46,849 nucleotides of DNA from an uncultured Verrucomicrobia subdivision 3 bacterium (lineage in GTDB: Bacteria > Verrucomicrobiota > Verrucomicrobiia > Limisphaerales > UBA11358). The position numbers and the translations under genes are program-made. The notes under the pieces are model-generated. The model ran no database searches. It was not told the DNA's origin and saw nothing but the letters and a program-made list of their open reading frames with translations. The DNA is taken from positions 1 through 46,849 of the forward strand of contig CAIXFY010000077.1 in the NCBI GenBank assembly GCA_903918885.1, read 5' to 3'. Of the stretch, positions 27,582 to 35,315 are shown in pieces. Each line of letters begins with the position of its first letter. Within the stretch, counting starts at the first letter, position 1.

Positions 27582-28823
27582 ATGGCAACGCCCAAATCCA
27601 GTTTTCTCGACAAAGTGCTTGGCCGCATCGGACGGCTGGACACCGAGGGGTTGCAAACCGTGGTCCAACGGCTCGCTCGCGAGCGGAGCTTTCTGGAAAC
27701 GCTGTTCAACACCATCGAGGACGGGGTGGTGGTGGTGGATGAGAATGGGCGCGTAATTTATTTCAATCAGGCGGTCACAGAGCTCATTGGTTTGCAACCG
27801 ACCGAGGAGGAGTTGCATATCGCAAAAATTCTGCCGGAGGTGGACTGGCAGAAAATTTCCCGTGCCGACCATGCTGGGGGCGCTCATGTCGCACGGCACG
27901 AATTTGAAATTTTTTATCCGCGCGAACGTTTTCTCCGGCTTTACGCCGCGCCACTCGATGGTGATTCCAAAGGCAGTTCCGGCGTGGCGCTGATTTTGCA
28001 CGACGCCACCGAGGCGCGGCAGAAAACTTTCGAAGCCATCGAAAGCGAGCGCGTTCAAGCGCTGACCCTGCTTGCCGCGAGCGTGGCGCACGAAATCGGC
28101 AATCCGCTCAACGCGCTACACATTCATTTGCAGCTCATGGAGCGCGAAGTGAAAAAACTGAAAAGCGGTGCGGCGAGCGAAAAATTCGTTTCCGGTCAGC
28201 GTTTAAAAAATCTTTCGGCCGAAGTAGATGCCGTAGCCGTCGGCAAAAAATTGGAACAGTATCTCGATGTGGCCAAAGGCGAGATTAACCGGCTGGATTA
28301 CATCGTCACGCAATTCCTCGGCGCGATTCGGCCGACGCCGGTGCAATTAAAAATTGCTTCGTTGAACGATGTCGTGGAAAAAACCTTGGGGTTGCTCCGC
28401 CCAGAAATAGAAAACCGTGGCATCGCGGTGAAAACCAAGCTGGCACGCTCGCTCACGGCTACACCAATTGACGCCACGCAAATCCAGCAAGTCTTGGTGA
28501 ACCTCGTCAAGAACGCGGCGCAAGCGATGACGACGGGCGGTATGCTGACGTTGCAGACCGGCGAAAATTCTGACGGTGTCTGGGTGAGCGTGGTGGATAC
28601 CGGCGGCGGCATTCCGCAGGAGCAGCTCAACCGGATTTTTGAACCATTTTATACCACCAAGAAAAAAGGCAGCGGTCTTGGTTTGATGATTGTGCAGCGC
28701 ATTGTCCGCGCCCACAACGGCCGCATCGACTTGGAAAGTAATGTGGGTAAAGGCACGACGTTCCGCGTCTGGCTACCGCTGCATGAACGGAAACCGCGCC
28801 TACTCGAAAATAATAAGTCATGA
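27582..28823 (+). CDS. PAS-domain sensor histidine kinase
   Basis: 413-residue soluble two-component kinase with no membrane helix, so it probably senses a cytoplasmic cue or partner. A coiled start is followed by a PAS domain (TIEDGVVVVDENGRVIYFNQA) to about 140, the phosphoacceptor H box VAHEIGNPLNALHIHL, then an ATPase domain with N box NLVKNAAQAM, DTGGGIPQEQLNRIFEPFYT and GSGLGLMIV. Its stop overlaps the response regulator start (28820-28823). Confidence 0.92.
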   Translation: MATPKSSFLDKVLGRIGRLDTEGLQTVVQRLARERSFLETLFNTIEDGVVVVDENGRVIYFNQAVTELIGLQPTEEELHIAKILPEVDWQKISRADHAGGAHVARHEFEIFYPRERFLRLYAAPLDGDSKGSSGVALILHDATEARQKTFEAIESERVQALTLLAASVAHEIGNPLNALHIHLQLMEREVKKLKSGAASEKFVSGQRLKNLSAEVDAVAVGKKLEQYLDVAKGEINRLDYIVTQFLGAIRPTPVQLKIASLNDVVEKTLGLLRPEIENRGIAVKTKLARSLTATPIDATQIQQVLVNLVKNAAQAMTTGGMLTLQTGENSDGVWVSVVDTGGGIPQEQLNRIFEPFYTTKKKGSGLGLMIVQRIVRAHNGRIDLESNVGKGTTFRVWLPLHERKPRLLENNKS

Positions 28824-30178
28824 AACCAACCTTGCTCATCGTGGATGACGAGAAGACGACGCGCGAAGGTTTGCGCGCTGCGCTCGAGGAACGCTACGAC
28901 GTTTACATCGCCGAGGACGCCAAGGCGGCGATGAATCTGCTGGAGGCGGAGGATTTCGACGTGATGCTCACGGATTTCCGGCTGCCGAACGAGGACGGCA
29001 TGAAATTAATTGCGCGCGCCAAGTCGCTGCCAAAGCCGCCGATTTGCATTTTGATGACGGCCTACGGCTCGGAGGAGCTGGCCGTGGACGCGATGAAACG
29101 CGGTGCGGACGACTACATCGCGAAGGGGCGCTTGCAAATTGACGAGTTGGAAATGCGAATTGCTCGCGCGCTCAAGCAGCAGACGCTGGAGGTGGAAAAT
29201 GTTTCACTGCGGAAGCAACTCGATTCCAAGTTTGGTTTGGAAAACATCGTCGGCGAATCGCCGGTGATGAAGGAGATTTTCGACGTGGTGCAGCAAGTTG
29301 CGCCCACGCGGGCGTCCGTGCTGGTGCTGGGCGAAAGCGGGACGGGCAAGGAACTCATCGCGAAGGCGCTGCACCAGTTGAGTCCGCGCGCGAAGCAGCC
29401 GTTCGTGACCGTGCATTGCGCGGCGCTGGCATCGACGTTGCTCGAAAGCGAATTGTTCGGCCACGAGCGCGGCGCGTTCACCGGCGCGCACGAGCGACGC
29501 ATCGGCCGGTTTGAACAGGCGCAGGGCGGAACGCTTTTTCTCGACGAGATTGGCGAGATCGACGCGACAATTCAGGTGAAACTGCTGCGTTTTCTCGGCG
29601 AAAGAACTTTCGAGCGTGTCGGTTCCAACAAAACCATTTCGTCCGACGTTCGCCTCGTCGCGGCGACGAACAAAAATCTGGAAGAACTCGTCAAGGCCGG
29701 GAAGTTCCGCGAGGATTTGTTTTTCCGGCTGCGCGTGGTGGAAATTGAATTGCCGCCGTTGCGCGAGCGGAGCGGCGACATCCCGCTGCTGGCGCAAAAT
29801 TTCCTGCGCGAGTTCGCCAAGGAAAATGGTAAGCCGGTGAACGATTTCACGGTGGACGCGCTCGAAGCGATGCTGAAATTTCATTGGCCAGGCAACGTGC
29901 GCGAGCTGCGCACGGCCATCGAACACGCGGTGGTTTTGTCGCGGAGCGAGCGGATTGCTTTGCGGGATTTGCCGCAGTCCGTGCGGCATGGCGGCGCGGT
30001 GATTGACACACGATTGTTGCAGGGAAAGGATTTGACGATTAAGGATGCGGAGAAACAATTAATCGTCCGCGCGTTGAAAGAGACATCTGGGAACCGCACG
30101 CGTGCGGCGCAAAAAATCGGCATGAGCCGGCGGACATTTCACCGGAAATTGCACGAGTTTCATCTGGAAGGATTTTAA
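28820..30178 (+). CDS. Sigma-54-dependent response regulator (NtrC family)
   Basis: 452 residues. Receiver domain with VDDE near the start and phosphoacceptor Asp in MLTDFRLPNEDG; central AAA+ domain with Walker A GESGTGKE, the sigma-54 contact loop GAFTGA and Walker B LFLDEIGE; C-terminal Fis-type helix-turn-helix (GNRTRAAQKIGMSRRTFHRKL). Controlled by the kinase encoded just upstream. The target promoters are not evident; a large membrane protein gene starts 3 bp downstream. Confidence 0.95.
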   Translation: MKPTLLIVDDEKTTREGLRAALEERYDVYIAEDAKAAMNLLEAEDFDVMLTDFRLPNEDGMKLIARAKSLPKPPICILMTAYGSEELAVDAMKRGADDYIAKGRLQIDELEMRIARALKQQTLEVENVSLRKQLDSKFGLENIVGESPVMKEIFDVVQQVAPTRASVLVLGESGTGKELIAKALHQLSPRAKQPFVTVHCAALASTLLESELFGHERGAFTGAHERRIGRFEQAQGGTLFLDEIGEIDATIQVKLLRFLGERTFERVGSNKTISSDVRLVAATNKNLEELVKAGKFREDLFFRLRVVEIELPPLRERSGDIPLLAQNFLREFAKENGKPVNDFTVDALEAMLKFHWPGNVRELRTAIEHAVVLSRSERIALRDLPQSVRHGGAVIDTRLLQGKDLTIKDAEKQLIVRALKETSGNRTRAAQKIGMSRRTFHRKLHEFHLEGF

Positions 30179-30180
30179 TC

Positions 30181-32004
30181 ATGATTTTTTCCGAGCAGAT
30201 TCAACATGCTATCCACACACTGGAGATGGGGCGGGTGTCGCGCTGGCTACAGGTGATTGCCCTCGCTCTGGCAGTGGTGGCTTTGGCGGTCATTTATGAC
30301 TTGAGCGCTTATCATGGGTTTAATTCTGTGGAGGCTATGGATGCCGCGCAAGTGGCACGCAATATGGCCGAGGGGCGGGGTTATACTACAGATTTCATTC
30401 GGCCTTTCAGTGTGTTTTTGATTCAGAAGCATGCCAAGTCTCAAGCGGGTGAGGTGACAATTGCGAATGGCGCAGACCCAGCCCGGCTTAATGGTTCTCA
30501 TCCCGACTTGGCGAATGCGCCTTTGTATCCAACCGTGTTGGCGGGTCTGTTCAAAATATTTAAACCGGAATGGAAGGCGAACCTACAAGATCCGTTTTGG
30601 TCAATGGGCGGAACATTCTTACGTTTCAAGCCAGAGTTTTTCATCGCCATCTTCAATCAAATCCTGCTGGTGGGGATTGTGGCGTTGACTTTTTTCTTGG
30701 CGCGGATGCTTTTCGACGCGCAGGTAACCTGGCTGGCGGCACTACTAACGTTGGGGGCAGATATGTTGTGGAAATTCAGCATTTCCGGCCAGTCCACGAT
30801 GTTGTTGCTGCTTGTTTTCTTGGGCCTGATTTGGTGTCTGTGCAGAATTGAGCAGACGGGACGGGATACCCAGCCTGATGTTAGCCGTTTATTTTTATTG
30901 GCGTTTTTCACCGGGCTGCTTGTGGGTTTGGGCATGCTCACAAGGTATGCTTTCGGCTGGATTATCATTCCAGTGGTTTTTTTCCTAACTCTCTTCGGCG
31001 GTGTTCGGCGTCCCGCCCTGGCGGTTACGGCATCTTTGACATTTGTTATCGTCGTCGTGCCTTGGGTAGTGCGAAATTTGGCAGTGAGCGGCACTTGGTT
31101 TGGCACGGCTGGTTATGCCGTCGCGGAAAACACGTTTGTTTTTCCACGGGCTGAACTGATGCAATCCATTCACCCGGACATGACCAAGGCCTACTGGGTT
31201 CGCCCCTATTCGCGGAAGCTGCTCGAAAATCTGCGGACGATGTTTCAGAGTGATCTGCTGAAATCGGGCGGTTGGTTGCTGGTTTTATTCTTTGCGAGCT
31301 TGTTGGCTAAGCTGCCGAACCTAGCCACCCGGCGCTTGCGATGGTTTGCCCTAGCCAGCTTGTTAGTCATGCTGGTGGCGCAGGCATTGGGCACGACGCA
31401 GCTTGCAAAATTGACGCCCGAAATCAATTCCGAGAATCTTTTGGTTCTGATGTTGCCACTGCTGGCAATTCTGGCCGTGGGCGGCCTGTTTCAACTGCTT
31501 CGGCAAATGGATTTACCGTCGCCGGAGGCGGCACTGCTGATTGTCGTCGCCACCGTTTTAATTTGCTGCCAGCCACTCATCGCCACGCTGTTGCCACCAA
31601 AGATTTCCACCGTGCCATTTCCGCCTTACAACCCGCCCGAGATCCAGCGATTCGCGGCCTGGATTCAGCCTGAGGAACTTATCATGAGTGACATGCCTTG
31701 GGCCGTTGCGTGGTATGGCGACCGCCAATGCACCTGGCTCACCGTCAACTCCGGCTATGAATTTACGCAGCTCTGCTATTACACCAAGCGCGTCAACGCG
31801 CTCTACCTCACGCCGTTGACCCTCGACAGCCCACTGCTGAGCGAATGCTATGTCGGCTCCCTGGACAGTTGGCCGCGATTTTCGTTGAGTATGCTCGCGC
31901 TGGGCAAACCGCCGGAAAAATTTCCACTGATTTTCTCGCCTTACGGGATGGGAGCGGCCATTTTTCTTTCAGATAAAGTTCGCTGGCCAATCGAATATCC
32001 CTAA
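30181..32004 (+). CDS. Large polytopic membrane protein, GT39 / GT-C glycosyltransferase-like
   Basis: 607 residues with about ten hydrophobic segments. The first outer loop holds SVEAMDAAQVARNMAEGRGY, like the acidic motif before the catalytic Asp/Glu of PMT/ArnT-type glycosyltransferases. LVGLGMLTRYAFGWIIIPV and ILAVGGLFQLLR are typical membrane stretches, and the C-terminal ~120 residues are soluble. It may attach sugars from a lipid carrier to an envelope target. Starts 3 bp after the response regulator, so co-transcription is likely. Ends convergently on tsaC with a 4-bp overlap. Confidence 0.75.
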   Translation: MIFSEQIQHAIHTLEMGRVSRWLQVIALALAVVALAVIYDLSAYHGFNSVEAMDAAQVARNMAEGRGYTTDFIRPFSVFLIQKHAKSQAGEVTIANGADPARLNGSHPDLANAPLYPTVLAGLFKIFKPEWKANLQDPFWSMGGTFLRFKPEFFIAIFNQILLVGIVALTFFLARMLFDAQVTWLAALLTLGADMLWKFSISGQSTMLLLLVFLGLIWCLCRIEQTGRDTQPDVSRLFLLAFFTGLLVGLGMLTRYAFGWIIIPVVFFLTLFGGVRRPALAVTASLTFVIVVVPWVVRNLAVSGTWFGTAGYAVAENTFVFPRAELMQSIHPDMTKAYWVRPYSRKLLENLRTMFQSDLLKSGGWLLVLFFASLLAKLPNLATRRLRWFALASLLVMLVAQALGTTQLAKLTPEINSENLLVLMLPLLAILAVGGLFQLLRQMDLPSPEAALLIVVATVLICCQPLIATLLPPKISTVPFPPYNPPEIQRFAAWIQPEELIMSDMPWAVAWYGDRQCTWLTVNSGYEFTQLCYYTKRVNALYLTPLTLDSPLLSECYVGSLDSWPRFSLSMLALGKPPEKFPLIFSPYGMGAAIFLSDKVRWPIEYP

Positions 32005-33014
32005 GCAGACGCGCGCCGTAAACGATCGGCGATGCCTGACCATTCCGATGCCGATGGGAGCGCTTCCACGACAATCAGTTTCGCGCCCGCTGCGTCGCAG
32101 CGGTGCAGCTCGCCGTAAAGCGCGCGCGCAAACGCCTCCGCATCGTGCGGGATGACGCATACATTTTCCGCCGCGAAGCCTGCCGGGATTTTCGTATGCA
32201 CGATGAGATGAATGACCGAGCGCTGAAACTTGAAGCTGGAAATTTTTGCGCCCAAATCCGCCTCATCCGTCCAATCCATCACGACCAGTTTCGCCTTGGG
32301 CGAATAATGTTTCTCCAACAAACCCGGACTGCGCAGCGCGGAATCCCGACTTTGGACTTTGGAGTTTAGACTTTGGATTTCACCACAGACGGCCGCAAGC
32401 GACTCCTCGTGAATCATCCCTGGCCGCAAAACTCTCGGCGGTGACACCGTCAAGTCCAGCACCGTGGACTCGATGCCCACCTGCGACTGGCCGCCGTCCA
32501 CGATGAGCGAAATTTTTTCTCCGAGTTGCGCGCGGACGTGTGCCGCACTCGTCGGCGAAACTTGGTTGGACAAATTGGCGCTCGGTGCGGCCAGTGGAAA
32601 ACCGCACTCGCGAATGACCGCCTGCATGAACGGATGGCTCGGCCAGCGCACGCCCACGGTTTCGCCGCCAGCAGTGACGAGGTTTGGAATTGTTTCCGCG
32701 CGCGGCAAAACCAAAGTCAGCGGGCCGGGCCAGAATGCTTTTGAAAATCTTTCGGCCAAATTGGGAAAATCTTTTACGCAATCACGCGCCATCTCATTGC
32801 TCGCGACGTGGACGATGATGGGATTGTGTGCGGGTCGGCCTTTGATTTGGAAAATTTTCGCGACAGCGTTTTTATCCAGCGCATTCGCGGCGAGGCCGTA
32901 AACGGTTTCTGTCGGCAAAGCGACGACTTCGCCGGCGCGTAGTAGTTCGGCAGCGCGGCGGACGGCTTTTTGAAAAAGCTCCGACGTGTGGGTTGGAAGG
33001 ATTTCGACAGCCAC
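32001..33014 (-). CDS. tsaC: L-threonylcarbamoyladenylate synthase (Sua5/YwlC type)
   Basis: Makes threonylcarbamoyl-AMP for the t6A modification of tRNAs. 337 residues: a YrdC domain at about 1-205 (EVVALPTETVYGLAANA; KIFQIKGRPAHNPIIVH; GVRWPSHPFMQAVI) and a Sua5 C-terminal domain (LEKHYSPKAKLVVM; EALPSASEWSGIADRLRRA). The linker, about residues 213-222, is encoded by four tandem copies of a 7-mer intergenic repeat (32349-32376) kept in frame. Confidence 0.93.
   Translation of the reverse strand: MAVEILPTHTSELFQKAVRRAAELLRAGEVVALPTETVYGLAANALDKNAVAKIFQIKGRPAHNPIIVHVASNEMARDCVKDFPNLAERFSKAFWPGPLTLVLPRAETIPNLVTAGGETVGVRWPSHPFMQAVIRECGFPLAAPSANLSNQVSPTSAAHVRAQLGEKISLIVDGGQSQVGIESTVLDLTVSPPRVLRPGMIHEESLAAVCGEIQSLNSKVQSRDSALRSPGLLEKHYSPKAKLVVMDWTDEADLGAKISSFKFQRSVIHLIVHTKIPAGFAAENVCVIPHDAEAFARALYGELHRCDAAGAKLIVVEALPSASEWSGIADRLRRASA
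32349..32376. repeat. Four tandem 7-mers inside the tsaC coding sequence
   Basis: On the plus strand: ACTTTGG, ACTTTGG, AGTTTAG, ACTTTGG. Same family as the block at 4951-5042. Total length 28 nt, which is not a multiple of 3, yet the reading frame of tsaC continues through it into the C-terminal domain. Falls in the interdomain linker. Confidence 0.8.
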
Positions 33015-33017
33015 AGC

Positions 33018-34226
33018 CTATTCGTAGCGCAAAGCTTCAATCGGGTCGAGCCGGGAAGCTTTCCACGCGGGATAAAAACCGGACACGATGCCGATGGCCG
33101 CGCTGGAAATACACGCAATGCCGATCCATGTGAACGGCGTCAGCGTCGGCCAGCCGGTGATTTGCGAAGTTATTTTTGCCGCCGTCATGCCCAGCGCAAT
33201 GCCCATGATGCCACCCGCCGCGCTCAGCGTGACCGCTTCAATCAAAAATTGGATCAGGATGTCGCGCCCGCGTGCGCCGACGGCCATGCGGATGCCGATT
33301 TCGCGTGTCCGTTCCGTGACGCTGACCAGCATGATGTTCATGATGCCGATGCCGCCGACGATGAGCGACACACTCGCGATGGCAGCAAGCAGCACCGACA
33401 TGATGCGCGTCGTCGAGGTGGCCATCGCCATCAATTCCAGTTGTGTGCGCACGGTGAAATCCGGTTCCGCGCTTTTGTGCCGGTCACGCATGAGCGTGTT
33501 GATGTCTTCTTGCACTTGGGTGATGGAGTCTTTGCTGGCGGCCTGCACCATGATGGAACTTACAAATGTTCGCTTGGCGATGCGTCGCATGTGGCTCGTG
33601 TAGGGAATAATCACGACATCATCCTGATCCTGACCGAACAAGTTGAAACCTTTAGATTCCAGCACGCCGACGATTTTGAATGGGATGTTGCGCACAATCA
33701 GCGTCTGGCCAACCGGATCTTCGTTAATGAACAACTGATCCACCACCGTTTTGCCGATGACGGCGACTTTTGCAATACTGCGCACATCGGCATCCGTGAA
33801 CATCGCGCCGTCGGCAATGTCCCAGTCGCGGATTTGAGGATAATCCGGCGACTCTCCCTGAATGGCGGTGTTCCAGTTCAAGCCGTTTGCCAAAATCTGC
33901 ATGCGGTCGCGCACTTCTGGGCTGACGGCTACGACATTGGCGACTTCGTTTTTGATGGCGATTGCGTCGTCTACCGTCAAGGTTGGCGCGTTGCCCCAGC
34001 CGCTGCGCGAGCCGCCGCTGCTGAAACTACCGGAGAAAACCGTCACTATATTTTGCCCCAGACTGGCGACCTTGTCCTCGACCTGTTTGGATGCGCCCGT
34101 CGTGATGCTGACCGATGCGATGACCGAGCCAACGCCGATGATGACGCCCAGCATCGTCAGCAGCGAACGCATCTTGTTTCGCCGCAGTGCGCGACCGGCG
34201 AGTCTGAAGGGCGCAAAAAATTTCAT
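33018..34226 (-). CDS. MacB-like ABC transporter permease
   Basis: 402 residues of the MacB/FtsX permease type. The N-terminal helix MRSLLTMLGVIIGVGSVIAS is followed by a large periplasmic core domain (about 45-270), then three helices (LLAAIASVSLIVGGIGIMNIML; SAAGGIMGIALG; IGIACISSAAIGIVSG). It ends PIEALRYE, the usual MacB tail. The start overlaps the stop of the ATPase gene (34223-34226). Works with the ATPase and the MacA-like adaptor to export a substrate; which one is unknown. Confidence 0.9.
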   Translation of the reverse strand: MKFFAPFRLAGRALRRNKMRSLLTMLGVIIGVGSVIASVSITTGASKQVEDKVASLGQNIVTVFSGSFSSGGSRSGWGNAPTLTVDDAIAIKNEVANVVAVSPEVRDRMQILANGLNWNTAIQGESPDYPQIRDWDIADGAMFTDADVRSIAKVAVIGKTVVDQLFINEDPVGQTLIVRNIPFKIVGVLESKGFNLFGQDQDDVVIIPYTSHMRRIAKRTFVSSIMVQAASKDSITQVQEDINTLMRDRHKSAEPDFTVRTQLELMAMATSTTRIMSVLLAAIASVSLIVGGIGIMNIMLVSVTERTREIGIRMAVGARGRDILIQFLIEAVTLSAAGGIMGIALGMTAAKITSQITGWPTLTPFTWIGIACISSAAIGIVSGFYPAWKASRLDPIEALRYE

Positions 34227-34981
34227 GCGAGCTTCACCGCCTCCTGCGCTAGGCGCAATTTTTTCAACTCTGCTTCCGCGTTCAAGCGCGCGGGCACTAT
34301 TTCATCCGTGAGAATTTTCCCATCGCGCAAGATAATCATCCGTTTGGTATAGCGCGCCACGTCTAATTCATGCGTGACCATGACGATGGTGATGCCGGCG
34401 TCGTTCAGCTTCTGGAACACGCCCATGATTTCAATGCTCGTCTGGCTGTCCAAATTTCCCGTCGGCTCATCGGCGAGCAGAAGCGACGGCTGATTCACGA
34501 GCGCGCGGGCGATGGCTACACGCTGCTGCTGGCCGCCGGAAAGTTGATTAGGTTTGTGGTTGGCGCGATCGGCCAAGCCAACGAGTTCTAGTGATCTGGT
34601 GCTACGAATCTTTTGCTCGCCGGGCGAAATGCGCTGGCTGTTGTAAAGCATCGGCATCTCGACGTTTTCCAGCGCAGTCGTGCGTGAAAGCAGGTTAAAA
34701 CCCTGAAATACGAAGCCGATTTTGTCGTTGCGGATTTTCGCCCGCTGGTCGCGGTCGAGCGTGGAAACGTCGAGGCCGTCGAGAAAATAACTTCCGCCCG
34801 TCGGCCGATCAAGGCAGCCGATCATATTCATCAACGTGCTTTTACCGGAGCCGCTGGAACCCATGATGGCCACGAATTCACCCGGCGCGATGTCCAACGT
34901 CACACCACGGACGGCGTGAACATCCACTTCGCCGGTGCGATAAGTCTTGTGGATGTCGGAAAGTTTTATGACAGCATTCAT
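34223..34981 (-). CDS. MacB-like ABC transporter ATPase
   Basis: 252 residues: Walker A GSSGSGKST, Q loop FVFQGFNLL, signature LSGGQQQR, Walker B LLLADEPTGNLD and an H-loop TMVTHE-type segment (IVMVTHELDVA). LolD/MacB family. ATG at 34981 is preferred; the frame is open 19 codons upstream only through a repeat. In a simple operon macA would end just before this start, but the S23 cassette (34989-35307) lies between them. Confidence 0.92.
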   Translation of the reverse strand: MNAVIKLSDIHKTYRTGEVDVHAVRGVTLDIAPGEFVAIMGSSGSGKSTLMNMIGCLDRPTGGSYFLDGLDVSTLDRDQRAKIRNDKIGFVFQGFNLLSRTTALENVEMPMLYNSQRISPGEQKIRSTRSLELVGLADRANHKPNQLSGGQQQRVAIARALVNQPSLLLADEPTGNLDSQTSIEIMGVFQKLNDAGITIVMVTHELDVARYTKRMIILRDGKILTDEIVPARLNAEAELKKLRLAQEAVKLA

Positions 34982-34988
34982 GGAAGGA

Positions 34989-35013
34989 AGAAGTGAGAAT
35001 GCAGAATGCAGAA
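34989..35013 (+). repeat. Left 25-bp inverted repeat of the S23 cassette
   Basis: Begins AGAAGTGAGAATGC and contains two tandem 7-mers AGAATGC. Perfect complement of 35283-35307, separated from it by 269 bp. Confidence 0.92.
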
Positions 35014-35018
35014 GTATG

Positions 35019-35303
35019 TCATGCGTCACCTCTGGCACGTTTGGAAATGGTGGTGAAAATTGCCGCCAGTTCGTCGGCTTCTTTCAGGCAATCGCCGATT
35101 TTTGCCATGAATTCCACCTTCGACCTGCCACGACGTGCTTCACGATAATTTGCCCCGACCGATGTTCCTGACCGCAACAGTTGCTTTCCCAGCACCTGCG
35201 CCACGACATCCGGCTTCGGCAGCGCGCCGTAAAGCCGAATAATCCGCCGCGCAAACATTTTCGTTCGCGGCGCAAGGTTTGTTTCTGCATTCTGCATTCT
35301 CAC
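35019..35303 (-). CDS. Four-helix bundle protein (S23 / 23S rRNA intervening sequence family), internally shortened
   Basis: 94 residues. Signatures are FARRIIRLYGALPK, LLRSGTSVGANYREARRGRSK and EFMAKIGDCLKEADELAAIF. Family members are usually ~115-125 residues; the segment between LKEA and ADEL, which normally supplies a helix (EARETEYWLRLL...), is absent, so about 25-28 residues seem to have been lost in frame, possibly by recombination at two KEA-encoding sites. GTG at 35303 lies in the inverted repeat; ATG at 35297 is an alternative. Function of the family is unknown. Confidence 0.8.
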   Translation of the reverse strand: MRMQNAETNLAPRTKMFARRIIRLYGALPKPDVVAQVLGKQLLRSGTSVGANYREARRGRSKVEFMAKIGDCLKEADELAAIFTTISKRARGDA

Positions 35304-35307
35304 TTCT
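35283..35307 (-). repeat. Right 25-bp inverted repeat of the S23 cassette
   Basis: Perfect complement of 34989-35013. It lies about 9 bp from the stop end of the macA-like gene (35316) and overlaps the S23 ORF start. Confidence 0.92.
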
Positions 35308-35315
35308 GCCTTGTA

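Larger units (their letters stand above)
34989..35307. mobile_element. Cassette: S23-type ORF between perfect 25-bp inverted repeats (IVS-like)
   Basis: A 319-bp unit bounded by perfect 25-bp inverted repeats (34989-35013 and 35283-35307) contains just one ORF, for a four-helix-bundle protein of the 23S rRNA intervening-sequence family. In Leptospira and Coxiella such ORFs lie in 23S rRNA between inverted repeats that form a stem cut out of the RNA. Here the unit sits between macA-like and macB-like genes, where the flanking genes would otherwise be adjacent. Direct observation: repeats, ORF and location. Inference: mobility, and that the stem is processed in mRNA. Confidence 0.6.

Noticed and set aside
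32970-34352. Long plus-strand frame of 460 codons
   Set aside because: Antisense to the MacB-like permease; no family signature, odd His/Arg-rich composition.
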